Shown here in pieces: positions 52,236-58,647 of a DNA stretch of 64,000 nucleotides. Within the stretch, counting starts at the first letter, position 1, and each line of letters begins with the position of its first letter. Origin of the DNA: CAZTDU01 sp964617355 (GTDB lineage Bacteria > Pseudomonadota > Gammaproteobacteria > Burkholderiales > SG8-39); NCBI GenBank assembly GCA_964617355.1, contig CAZTXP010000146.1:6371-70370 (forward strand), given 5' to 3'. The notes beneath the pieces are model-generated. The model was not told the DNA's origin. It ran no database searches and worked only from the letters and a program-made list of their open reading frames with translations. Both the position numbers and the translations under genes were made by a program.

Positions 52236-52310
52236 TGGTCGGCACGGCAGGAATCGAACCTGCAACCTGCCGAGTAAGAGTCGGCTGCTCTGCGATTGAG
52301 CTACGTGCCG
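52236..52310 (-). tRNA. tRNA-Lys(CUU)-like, CCA encoded
   Basis: Acceptor stem CGGCACG/CGTGCCG, anticodon arm GCCGA-CTCTTAC-TCGGC (anticodon CTT) and T arm GCAGG-TTCGATT-CCTGC are all perfect; discriminator A and CCA are encoded. The D loop reads AATCGCA and lacks the G18-G19 pair that normally locks onto the T loop, so folding may be weakened. Confidence 0.75.
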
Positions 52311-52318
52311 CAAGACCA

Positions 52319-52396
52319 TGGTGCCCCCGGAAGGAATCGAACCTCCGGCCTCGCGGTTCGTAGCCGCGCGCTCTCATTCCGCTGAGCTACGGGGGC
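52319..52396 (-). tRNA. tRNA-Arg(ACG), CCA encoded
   Basis: Acceptor stem GCCCCCG/CGGGGGC is intact, D loop contains GG, anticodon arm CGCGG-CTACGAA-CCGCG gives anticodon ACG, T arm GGAGG-TTCGATT-CCTTC has one G-T pair, discriminator A and CCA are encoded. All canonical features of tRNA-Arg(ACG) are present. It is the first gene of the array; the next tRNA starts after 8 nt. A 144-bp gap (52015-52158) with no gene seen divides the array into 3+2. Confidence 0.88.
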
Positions 52397-52464
52397 GTGC
52401 ATTGCGATGCGTCGACACCCCGCCGCACGACCCGATCGCGTCATGCGTCCTCGCTGCACGTGCG

Positions 52465-52479
52465 GCGGGGGCTTTGCCA
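52465..52479 (-). promoter_or_regulatory. Weak sigma54-like (-24/-12) candidate before the tRNA array
   Basis: Minus-strand TGGCAAAGCCCCCGC has the GG-N10-GC spacing and a good TGGCA -24 half, but the -12 half is CCGC where TTGC is expected. A start would fall about 57 nt before the tRNA-Arg. It is listed only because RNA-repair operons are sigma54/RtcR-controlled. Confidence 0.25.
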
Positions 52480-52531
52480 CATCCAGGTTGTAAAAGAGCG
52501 CATCGGCAACCCTGGGGTTGCCGCAGATCGG

Positions 52532-52571
52532 AAAACAAAAAGCCCGGGGACCTTTCGGTGCACCCGGGCTC
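52532..52571 (-). terminator. Intrinsic terminator after the 38-aa gene
   Basis: On the minus strand AGCCCGGG pairs with CCCGGGCT around TGCACCGAAAGGTC-type loop sequence and is followed by TTTTTGTTTT. It begins 26 nt after the stop of the 38-aa ORF and lies upstream of the tRNA array, so array transcription needs read-through or its own promoter. Confidence 0.85.
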
Positions 52572-52597
52572 GAAGAGGCGAGAAGCGAATGTCGTCG

Positions 52598-52714
52598 CTA
52601 GTCGCATTCCTCCAGCCCGGGTGCGCGCGCATCGGCCCCGACTCGCGCGAACGCCTCCGGCAGCCGCGCGAGGCGGCCGTGGATCGATTGCAGGTTGTCG
52701 TTGCGTGGTTTCAT
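52598..52714 (-). CDS. Microprotein, 38 aa
   Basis: The ORF MKPRNDNLQSIHGRL... ending GLEECD has an excellent ribosome site (AGGAGA, 7 nt before ATG) and its own strong terminator 26 nt after the stop, which supports a real translated gene. The protein is hydrophilic, with a short amphipathic helix (QSIHGRLARLPEAFARVG) and one Cys next to the end. No family recognised. It may be a regulator or modified peptide; its position in front of the tRNA array is notable. Confidence 0.6.
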   Translation of the reverse strand: MKPRNDNLQSIHGRLARLPEAFARVGADARAPGLEECD

Positions 52715-52761
52715 GTCGGTTTCTCCTAACGCCGCATCTCGCGCGGCGTTGACCCTGGAAA

Positions 52762-52796
52762 CAAAAAAGCCCGGAGCGCATGTGCGGTCCGGGCTT
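52762..52796 (-). terminator. Intrinsic terminator after the 16-codon ORF
   Basis: On the minus strand AGCCCGGA pairs with TCCGGGCT, with an inner CGCA/TGCG extension, followed by TTTTTTGTTT. It resembles the second terminator downstream. It would give a transcript of about 125 nt from the promoter at 52895-52931. Confidence 0.85.
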
Positions 52797-52818
52797 TCGC
52801 TCGTCGGGCGCAGCGGCG

Positions 52819-52869
52819 CTAGGCGATCGTCTCCGATCGGTCGTCGTTGAATTTGAGTGGCGAGCGCAT
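52819..52869 (-). CDS. 16-codon ORF or small RNA
   Basis: ATG at 52869 opens MRSPLKFNDDRSETIA and stops at TAG 23 nt before a terminator. There is no Shine-Dalgarno site in the short leader, so it may be a leader peptide or just part of a small RNA of about 125 nt. It is listed because promoter, ORF and terminator are in perfect order. Confidence 0.35.
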   Translation of the reverse strand: MRSPLKFNDDRSETIA

Positions 52870-52894
52870 GGTGTTCGTGTTCACAAGGGCGCGC

Positions 52895-52931
52895 ATTCTG
52901 CGCACGCGAAATTTCGTCGTCAAGAAATTTC
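52895..52931 (-). promoter_or_regulatory. Sigma70 promoter with two GAAATTTC palindromes
   Basis: On the minus strand TTGACG (52923-52918), a 17-bp spacer and CAGAAT (52900-52895) form a good -35/-10 pair. The 8-bp palindrome GAAATTTC occurs twice, at 52924-52931 (just upstream of -35) and 52908-52915 (inside the spacer), 16 bp apart. A repressor bound there would block the promoter. Confidence 0.6.
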
Positions 52932-53067
52932 TTCAGCCGCCATGCGCGCTGTTGCAAATTCGCGACGCGCGATGTCATTGCGAGTGTTGCTCGCCTGACC
53001 CACCACCCGCTCGAGCCGCACCCGGACGCTGGTGGCCGCGGCCCGGATCCTCGGGCTGGCGCATCCC

Positions 53068-53253
53068 CACGACCCGGCAGGCGCGATCGCCGTGCCGCTG
53101 CGCATCCGCACGCCGATGGGCACGCTGTCGTTCATCAGCACCATCACCGTGTTCGGCACGCCGGTGGACGTGACGCTGTCGGAGCTCGCGCTGGAGCAGT
53201 TCTTCCCGGCGGATGCGGAGACAGCGAGGGTGGTGGGGGCGATGGCGGGGTGA
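53068..53253 (+). pseudogene. Duplicated 3' fragment of the XRE/MmyB-type regulator gene
   Basis: It encodes the last about 60 residues of the regulator at 47331-48128 (from HDP.. through VPLRIRTPMGTLSF to VVGAMAG), without HTH or start. Four differences in the last 165 nt are all synonymous; similarity fades upstream of 53080. The frame can be opened from GTG 53032 but no ribosome site is visible. It is most likely a non-functional duplicate. Confidence 0.85.
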
Positions 53254-53263
53254 AGGCCTTCGG

Positions 53264-53545
53264 TCAGTCGCGCCGGCGCCTGCGTACCGCCTGTTCGTAC
53301 ACGTCCTGCCGATGTCCCACGGCATGGACCTGCAGCGCGTTCGCGACGGCGCGGTAGACGATCCGGTAGCGCCGGACGCGGTATTTCGACAGCCCTGTCA
53401 GTTCGCCGCGCAGCGGCTGTCCGAGGCGCGGATCCAGGCAGAGCGCCCGGATCGCCTCGCGCACCTGGCGCTTGATCTCGGGCGGCAGCGCGCGAATCGC
53501 TTCCGCCACGTGGGGCGGCAGCACCGGCCGGAGCATGCCGGCCAC
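53264..53545 (-). CDS. RelE/ParE-family toxin
   Basis: About 93 aa from GTG 53545 (or 90 aa from ATG 53536). The core matches RelE/ParE ribosome-dependent RNases or gyrase poisons: ALPPEIKRQVREAIRAL, LTGLSKYRVRRYRIVYRAV and VHAVGHRQDVYEQA. The C-terminal Arg run is unusual. It lies directly after a Phd/YefM antitoxin gene. Confidence 0.85.
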   Translation of the reverse strand: MAGMLRPVLPPHVAEAIRALPPEIKRQVREAIRALCLDPRLGQPLRGELTGLSKYRVRRYRIVYRAVANALQVHAVGHRQDVYEQAVRRRRRD

Positions 53546-53548
53546 CGG

Positions 53549-53845
53549 TTACTTGCGGCGCTTTGCCGCGGGTGCTGCGAGCGGCTCGCCGAAGACCTCT
53601 TCGAAGGCGACGCCCTTGCGACGGCGCGAGAAGAAGCGGCGGCTCTCGCGCACCTGCTTCATCATGGCCGGGTCGCTGAGGACGTCCACGGTTTCCTCCA
53701 GCTGGGCGAGTTCGTCGATGCCGACGATCACGGCTGCGGGCTTGCCCTTGCGGGTGACGACGATGCGTTCGGCGCGCGACTCGACCCCGCCCACCAGTTC
53801 GGTCAGGCGGGTCTTGACGTCCGAGATCGGCAGCGTGCGGTCCAT
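53549..53845 (-). CDS. Phd/YefM-family antitoxin
   Basis: A 98-aa antitoxin: LPISDVKTRLTELVGGV .. RIVVTRKGKPAAVIVGIDELAQLE is the Phd/YefM DNA-binding fold, and the rest is the flexible toxin-binding tail ending in a Lys/Arg cluster. It stops 3 nt before the toxin's GTG. A long inverted repeat sits directly before its start. Confidence 0.87.
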   Translation of the reverse strand: MDRTLPISDVKTRLTELVGGVESRAERIVVTRKGKPAAVIVGIDELAQLEETVDVLSDPAMMKQVRESRRFFSRRRKGVAFEEVFGEPLAAPAAKRRK

Positions 53846-53850
53846 GTGCG

Positions 53851-53874
53851 AGTCGACCAGAAAAATGGTCGACT
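53851..53874 (-). promoter_or_regulatory. Operator of the Phd/RelE pair
   Basis: AGTCGACCA-GAAAAA-TGGTCGACT is a perfect 9-bp inverted repeat with a 6-nt AT spacer, starting 5 nt upstream of the antitoxin ATG. Its size and place fit conditional autorepression by the toxin-antitoxin complex. Confidence 0.75.
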
Positions 53875-53950
53875 GATGCTAGGCGGTGCCGGGGAGGGTG
53901 TCAATCGGGCGCTTCCACGGCGGCCGCCATGGTGCGGACCGGTGCGAGCG

Positions 53951-55057
53951 CTACGGCTTCAACCGCATCTGGATCAGCGCCGACGCGGCTTCGTCGAGCG
54001 CGCGCTCGGCGCGCTCGCCGCCTTGGTTGCTCACCACCAGCACCGCGAAGCCGCGGCGCGGCGCGAGCCACGCCACCGAGAAATTCATCGTGTTGCTGCC
54101 GTTGTGGTGGATCGCGGTGCCGCCGGCCCAGTCGCGCTGCGCGTTCGCCCAGCCGTAGGCGTAGTCGCTGCCGGGCTGCGCGGTGTGCAGGCGCTTGTAC
54201 GTCTCGGGCGCGAGGCCCGCCTTCTCGCCGCGCGCGCCGCGCAGGTGGTCGGCGATGAACTCGGCCCAGCTCTCGAGCGTGCAGTGCACGGTGCCGGCGG
54301 GGCCGAGCGCGGGCACGTTGTCCACCGTGGGGCCGTTGCGATCCGCGGGGCGGCCGTCGACGTGGTGGCTCCACGGCTGGTCGATGCGCCCGGGCGTGCC
54401 CACGCCGCCGAAGCCGCAGTCGTTCATGCCGAGCGGGATGAAGAGCTGCAGGTTGAGCAGTTCCTCCCACGAGTTGCGCCCGGTGCGCTCGAGCATCGCG
54501 CCCGCCATCGCGAAGCCGAGGTTCGAGTACTGGGTGCCCGCGCCCGGCGCGAACGCGAGCGGCGCCGAGCCGCCGAAGGCCACCGCGCGCAGCCGCTGCT
54601 CGATCAGGCTGCCGCCGGCGCCGTGGATGCGGCCCCAGTCCGGGTTCGCCGGCACGCCCGAGCGGTTGGTGAGCAGCTGCGCGAGCGTGATGCCGCGCGC
54701 CGCGGGCTGCATCGCGCCGGCGAGCTCGGGGAAGGTCTCGCCGAGCGTGCTCTCCATGCGCAGCCGCCCGCGCTCGACGAAGCGCGCCGCGAGCGTCGCG
54801 GTCATCGCCTTGGTGTTCGAGCCGAGGTGCCAGCGATCCTTCGGCGTCGCGGGCGTGGTGTCGCCGCGCTTGCGCACGCCCGTGGCGCCCGCGACCACGA
54901 GGCCGCGCGTGTCCACGATCGCGCCGGCGAGCGCCGGCAGGTCGTGCTTCAGGCGGATGGGCGCGAGGGTGCGCGAGACTTCGGCGGCGTCGGGGGCGGC
55001 GAGGGTGGAGCCGGCGACGAGCCCGAGGAGCGCGACACCCAGGGCGCGCAGCGTCAC
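53951..55057 (-). CDS. Exported serine beta-lactamase-like hydrolase (class C/PBP fold)
   Basis: A 368-aa protein with signal peptide ending AGSTLA. Catalytic SxxK is in HLGSNTKAMTAT, the Tyr motif in GTQYSNLGFAMAG, and the third motif is HNGSN (HxG in place of KTG). This set is typical of esterase/peptidase members of the AmpC-like family (EstB, D-aminopeptidase) and not of clinical beta-lactamases. Start is GTG 55057, 7 nt after the HigA stop. Confidence 0.82.
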   Translation of the reverse strand: MTLRALGVALLGLVAGSTLAAPDAAEVSRTLAPIRLKHDLPALAGAIVDTRGLVVAGATGVRKRGDTTPATPKDRWHLGSNTKAMTATLAARFVERGRLRMESTLGETFPELAGAMQPAARGITLAQLLTNRSGVPANPDWGRIHGAGGSLIEQRLRAVAFGGSAPLAFAPGAGTQYSNLGFAMAGAMLERTGRNSWEELLNLQLFIPLGMNDCGFGGVGTPGRIDQPWSHHVDGRPADRNGPTVDNVPALGPAGTVHCTLESWAEFIADHLRGARGEKAGLAPETYKRLHTAQPGSDYAYGWANAQRDWAGGTAIHHNGSNTMNFSVAWLAPRRGFAVLVVSNQGGERAERALDEAASALIQMRLKP

Positions 55058-55064
55058 CGGGGCC

Positions 55065-55439
55065 TCAGGCCGCGCGCCGCAGCGCGTAGTCCTGCACCAG
55101 TACGTCGGCCGGGATGCCCAGGCCGGCCGAGAGCTTGCGAATCATCTCGAGCGTCAGCGGGCGCACGCGGTTGAGCACCTCGGCCACCCGGGCGCGCGAG
55201 CCGATGTAGGGCTCGAGGTCCTTGCGCGCGAGGCCGCGCGCCTCCATCACGTGCAGCAGGAATTCGATCGGGTCCGGGTCGGCGATGGGCAGGTGCTCGC
55301 GCTCGTAGGCCTCGACGAGCAGGGCGAGCACCGCGAGGCGGTCGGCAGCGGCCGTGCCCTCGGGCGCGTTCCAGAGGGCTTCGATCGCCTTCAGCGCGGC
55401 CTGGTGCTCGCGCTTGTTCTGGATGGGCTTCAGCTTCAT
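55065..55439 (-). CDS. higA: HigA-type antitoxin
   Basis: A 124-aa XRE protein: HQAALKAIEALWNAPEGT, DPIEFLLHVMEARGLARKDLEPYIGSRARVAEVLNRVRPL and a closing AGLGIPADVLVQDY are HigA family features. It is intact, while its partner higB just upstream has lost its 5' end, so it now acts as an orphan antitoxin or regulator. Confidence 0.87.
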   Translation of the reverse strand: MKLKPIQNKREHQAALKAIEALWNAPEGTAAADRLAVLALLVEAYEREHLPIADPDPIEFLLHVMEARGLARKDLEPYIGSRARVAEVLNRVRPLTLEMIRKLSAGLGIPADVLVQDYALRRAA

Positions 55440-55449
55440 GCCATGGTCC

Positions 55450-55662
55450 TCAGATCGTCGATGCGTCGATTCGGTCGCAGTCGCGGTGCGTGCCGATGAA
55501 GCGGATGAACACGATGCGGCGGCTGTACCGTATGGCCACGATCAACCGGTAGTCGTTGCCCTTGACGTTGAACACGACCCGGTCGTTCGCGACGAAGCTC
55601 GCGCTGCGGTAGTCCGCCTTCACGTCCTGCGGCCGGCGCCAGTCGGCCCGGGAATCGACGAG
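55450..55662 (-). pseudogene. higB toxin fragment, 5' end missing
   Basis: About 70 codons matching the C-terminal two thirds of HigB: DWRRPQDVKADYRSASF, RVVFNVKGNDYRLIVAIRY, IVFIRFIGTHRD and DRIDASTI. The first 25-30 residues and the start codon are absent. Upstream in the same frame lies the TAG (55663-55665) that ends the 67-aa gene, so a deletion has joined the two genes. No start codon precedes the conserved region, so the toxin should not be made except by read-through of TAG. Confidence 0.85.
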
Positions 55663-55866
55663 CTAGGGAGTCTTCGGGATCGATACAGCGCTTCCGGTCG
55701 CGGCCGCGCGCCCGGTCGCCGCGGCGATGCGGTCGGACAATTCGCCTAACGCTTCCATCGCCTCCAGCCGCTCGCGCACCGTGAGCGCCAGCGCAGCGCG
55801 AAGCTGCGCGCGTCGGGCGCCTTCCCAGGTGACGCTGGACCAGTCCGGCTGCGGGGTGTCGCTCAT
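55663..55866 (-). CDS. Small protein paired with a nucleotidyltransferase, 67 aa
   Basis: The helical core WEGARRAQLRAALALTVRERLEAMEALGELS resembles that of the 69-aa product at 41979-42188, and its start overlaps the nucleotidyltransferase stop by 4 bp in the same way. The last residues (GSAVSIPKTP) abut the higB fragment, so its C-terminus may be a product of the deletion. Confidence 0.65.
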   Translation of the reverse strand: MSDTPQPDWSSVTWEGARRAQLRAALALTVRERLEAMEALGELSDRIAAATGRAAATGSAVSIPKTP

Positions 55867-56372
55867 CGCTTCTGGTTCTCTTCCATGATCAGGCGGAGGT
55901 GCTCGATATCATCCCGGTCCCGCGGCCGCCCGGCAAGTTCCTTCATCGCGATGAGCGTGGGGATGCTGACAAAGCGCACCGTGACGCCCGAGACCAGCTC
56001 GGCCTGCAGCGCCGCGGCATGTTCGGCCGCGAAGTCGAAGGGCTCCGTCACGAAGATGTCCACGGTCGCGGCCGGATGGCGGGCGCTGTGGAAGTTCAGC
56101 ACGGTCATGCCCTTGTCTCGAATCCACGTCGCTCGCTGGGTCGCATCGGCGAACTGTTCCGCGGTCACTGGAACCAGCGGCCGGTAGCCGAGCCGCGCCA
56201 GTGCCTCGAACGCGGGCAGGATGTTCGCGCGGTCCAGTTGCACCACGAGGTCCACGTCCTGCGTCAGGCGCACGTAGCCGTGCGCATTGACGGCGAGGCC
56301 CCCTGCGACCAGGTAGCGCACGCCTGCAGCATTGAGTTCGGCGGCGATGGCCTCGAACGTGGAGAGCTTCAT
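55863..56372 (-). CDS. MNT/AbiEii-like nucleotidyltransferase
   Basis: A 169-aa paralogue of the gene at 42185-42679. YLVAGGLAVNAHGYVRLTQDVDLVVQL carries the GG and DxD motifs, and ATVDIFVTEPF probably the third acidic residue. It is coupled (ATGA) to the 67-aa gene. Upstream ATG 56390 in frame is possible, but 56372 gives the better family start (MKLSTFEAIAAELNAAGV). Confidence 0.72.
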   Translation of the reverse strand: MKLSTFEAIAAELNAAGVRYLVAGGLAVNAHGYVRLTQDVDLVVQLDRANILPAFEALARLGYRPLVPVTAEQFADATQRATWIRDKGMTVLNFHSARHPAATVDIFVTEPFDFAAEHAAALQAELVSGVTVRFVSIPTLIAMKELAGRPRDRDDIEHLRLIMEENQKR

Positions 56373-56428
56373 CGGGCGAGCATATCGCACGTGCGGGCAT
56401 TCCTGCCCGCGCGCCTACAATCCCCCGC

Positions 56429-56551
56429 ATGCGCACCCCCGACCCCCGCTTCGAGAACCTGCCTGGTTTCCCCTGGTCACCGAAGTACTGGGAGTGGAAG
56501 GGCCTGCGCGGGCACTGCCTCGACGAAGGCGCGGGAGAGGCGTTCGCCTGA
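56429..56551 (+). pseudogene. 5' fragment of a haloalkane dehalogenase gene
   Basis: Codons 1-37 are nearly the same as the start of the dehalogenase gene at 61391 (ATG, R-T-P-D, NLPGFPWSP.YWEWKGLRGH, LDEGAG) with about eight mismatches in 108 nt. After EGAG the similarity ends abruptly and the frame stops at 56551. The rest of the enzyme, including all catalytic residues, is missing. Confidence 0.88.
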
Positions 56552-56571
56552 CGGAAGCGGAGAAACGGTGA
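56537..56571 (+). pseudogene. 3' tail of a lost toxin gene
   Basis: In the frame that ends with TGA at 56569-56571, the last residues are GVRLTEAEKR, a C-terminus common in RelE/HigB2-type toxins, and the stop overlaps the antitoxin ATG (TGATG) as in intact pairs. The sequence before about 56537 belongs to the dehalogenase fragment in another frame. A deletion therefore seems to have joined the two. Confidence 0.5.
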
Positions 56572-56864
56572 TGACCAAGGCATTCGCCAGCATCAAGCGG
56601 GGGCTCCAGCAGGCGATCCGCCACCGCAAGGGCAAGCGGGTGGCGGGCCTGCGCCTGAACGTCGCACCGGAAGTCGACGTCAAGTCGATCCGCGAGCGCA
56701 CCGGGCTGACCCAGGTGCAGTTCGCCGCCACCTTCGCGATCAGCCTCGGTGCGCTGCGCCATTGGGAGCGGGGCGACCGCAAGCCGCGCGGCACGGCGCT
56801 GGTCCTGCTGAATGTCATCGCGAAGGAGCCGCAGGCGGTGCTGCGCGCCGTCGTGCGGGCCTGA
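56571..56864 (+). CDS. XRE-type antitoxin (HigA2/NadS-like), orphan
   Basis: A 97-aa HTH protein: VDVKSIRERTGLTQVQFAATFAISLGALRHWERGDRKPRGTALVLLNVIAKEP is the DNA-binding domain used by HigA2/NadS antitoxins, with the N-terminal toxin-binding region (FASIKRGLQQAIRHRKGKRV) intact. Only the tail of its toxin remains upstream. Downstream, 56865-56980 holds no gene; a short tandem repeat of CCGGAATTT is present near 56906-56924. Confidence 0.82.
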   Translation: MTKAFASIKRGLQQAIRHRKGKRVAGLRLNVAPEVDVKSIRERTGLTQVQFAATFAISLGALRHWERGDRKPRGTALVLLNVIAKEPQAVLRAVVRA

Positions 56865-56980
56865 GGCTGGTTAAAGGGCGGGAAGGGAAGCTATCCGACT
56901 CTGACCCGGAATTTCCGGAATTTCAGTTAGGTGTGGGTGGTCGCGATGCCTTCGACAACTGTAGTGTAGTCGAGCGCGGA

Positions 56981-58612
56981 TTACTTCTTTTCGAACAGTT
57001 CGTGGAGTTGCCCGAAATATGACTGGTCTGCTTCCGCGAGTTCACGCACCGCTCGTCGGGCAGATGAAAGTGATCTCTCGAGCGGTTCCAGCTTTCGCCA
57101 GGCAGACGACACCTGAAAGCCGGCGATGGTACCGATATCCGTTGGCGTCACCAACTTGGCGATCTCGTTCAATCTCGGCGCGGCAAGCGACACGCAGGAA
57201 CGCGCGATGTGGGTCGGGCCGAAGACCTGCAGCGACTTCGCGAGGATGTCAGACTGGCTCGCGGCGAACCGGACGCGCATCGCCTCGGCCGGCAGCACGG
57301 ACGGAGACGATTCGAGTTCCCGCTTCCGGCTAGCCTCTTCCAACCGGCGCTCAATCGACACCTTGACTCCACCTAGGGCGGGATCCAACGAAATGCGCAC
57401 GCACTCCAGCGCGCTCGTACTCATGACCTCTCTCAAGGCGTGCCGAAACGCGAGAAAACGCGTTCCGCTCGGTGATTCAAGAAATGTGACCAGCAATTCC
57501 AGTTCGACCGGCGTGAGTTCCTTGGCGAGCGACGTGGCATAGAACGTCGTCGCGTCCACGCCGTGGCTGATGCGTACGGGCTGCACGCGCTGAAGATGGG
57601 TGCGTGTCAAATCGATGGCGGCGCTGGCGTCATCCGGCAGGCGTAATCCGCGCGCGGCCAGGACCTCGGATGGAAACGCAAAGATGATCGCAAGATTGGA
57701 CCTTCCCTGGTCATCGGCGAACCCGCGCTGGGTTTCGTCGACGCCGAGCAATCTAGCGACTGCGCGGGCCATTTCGGCGGGTGTGCGCTTGTCCACGCCG
57801 AAAAGCCCGAACTCGCGTGCTAGCGCCCGGCCTTTGGCGATCGCAGCCCTGCGATCCTCTGCTCCGGCGCTGGCGTAAGGGGATGCAAGCCCTGGCGAGT
57901 CGAGAAAGCTTCGGGGAGACCCTTCAAGGTATTCGCTGGTCAGCGCATGGTATGCGAGTCCGATGGCGGGCCCGATCGGAGACCAGTCCTTTCCCACGTG
58001 CGGGTAGAGCCACATCAGCGAGCTGACCAGGCGGCTCTTCGATTCCTCCTTGGCAACGTGCTGATGCCAGAGTCGAGCGAGCCGGCGGGCCTCCTCGGGA
58101 TTCGGGGGAACATTGGGGATGCGCTGGAATTCCGCGACGTTCCGGTCGCCGACGAGGATGCCGAGTGCGAGCCGGCAGGCCCTGGGCGTTCCCGCTTCGC
58201 AAGCGTCGCCGGCCAGCGCCATCGCTCGCTTGACTGCTTCCGGATCAGCGGGCGTGGCGGACGCCGCCCTCGAAAGGAGATCCATTGCAAGGAGCAGCTT
58301 GCCCTGTGCATCGCCAAGCGATGCCGCATGTTCAAGGGCTTCCGTGCGCAGCGAGGCGCGCTTCGTCGCGTCGCCTGCGTGCCCGCCGGCATAGAGGGCG
58401 GCAAGGAGTTTCGCAGCGCGGGGATCGGTCTGCGCACTCTTCTGCAGGGTCGCTTCCGCGGTCGCCATGTCCCAGCGGTCATATGCGGATTGGCCCGCTT
58501 CGTAGTCGGCAACCGAGGCGGTCGCAGCGAGCGCCAGGGTCACGGCAACGGCGGCCGCCGAGCGCAAGTGAGAGAACCGGCACTTGCTCGAATCGGGGAG
58601 GGGGGAGTTCAT
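56981..58612 (-). CDS. Exported protein with Sel1-like N-terminus and DUF2059-like C-terminus
   Basis: A 543-aa protein: signal peptide (VAVTLALAATASVA), helical repeats (AEATLQKSAQTDPRAAKLLAALYAGG, EALEHAASLGDAQGKLLLAM), and a C-terminal segment LTPVELELLVTFLESPSGTRFLAFRHAL that resembles DUF2059. No catalytic motif is evident. It lies 35 bp downstream of the tandem-domain gene on the same strand and is probably co-transcribed. Start ATG 58612 has GGGGGGAG nearby. Confidence 0.7.
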   Translation of the reverse strand: MNSPLPDSSKCRFSHLRSAAAVAVTLALAATASVADYEAGQSAYDRWDMATAEATLQKSAQTDPRAAKLLAALYAGGHAGDATKRASLRTEALEHAASLGDAQGKLLLAMDLLSRAASATPADPEAVKRAMALAGDACEAGTPRACRLALGILVGDRNVAEFQRIPNVPPNPEEARRLARLWHQHVAKEESKSRLVSSLMWLYPHVGKDWSPIGPAIGLAYHALTSEYLEGSPRSFLDSPGLASPYASAGAEDRRAAIAKGRALAREFGLFGVDKRTPAEMARAVARLLGVDETQRGFADDQGRSNLAIIFAFPSEVLAARGLRLPDDASAAIDLTRTHLQRVQPVRISHGVDATTFYATSLAKELTPVELELLVTFLESPSGTRFLAFRHALREVMSTSALECVRISLDPALGGVKVSIERRLEEASRKRELESSPSVLPAEAMRVRFAASQSDILAKSLQVFGPTHIARSCVSLAAPRLNEIAKLVTPTDIGTIAGFQVSSAWRKLEPLERSLSSARRAVRELAEADQSYFGQLHELFEKK

Positions 58613-58647
58613 GCTGCGCAAAGCATTCACGCCGTGTGATGTGCCGA

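Noticed and set aside
55663..55665. TAG between the 67-aa gene and the higB fragment as a recoded codon making one fusion protein
   Set aside because: The upstream part has no similarity to a HigB N-terminus, so a deletion join is simpler than read-through.
56906..56924. CCGGAATTT tandem as start of a CRISPR or repeat array
   Set aside because: Only two copies without spacers; no array structure anywhere in the window.
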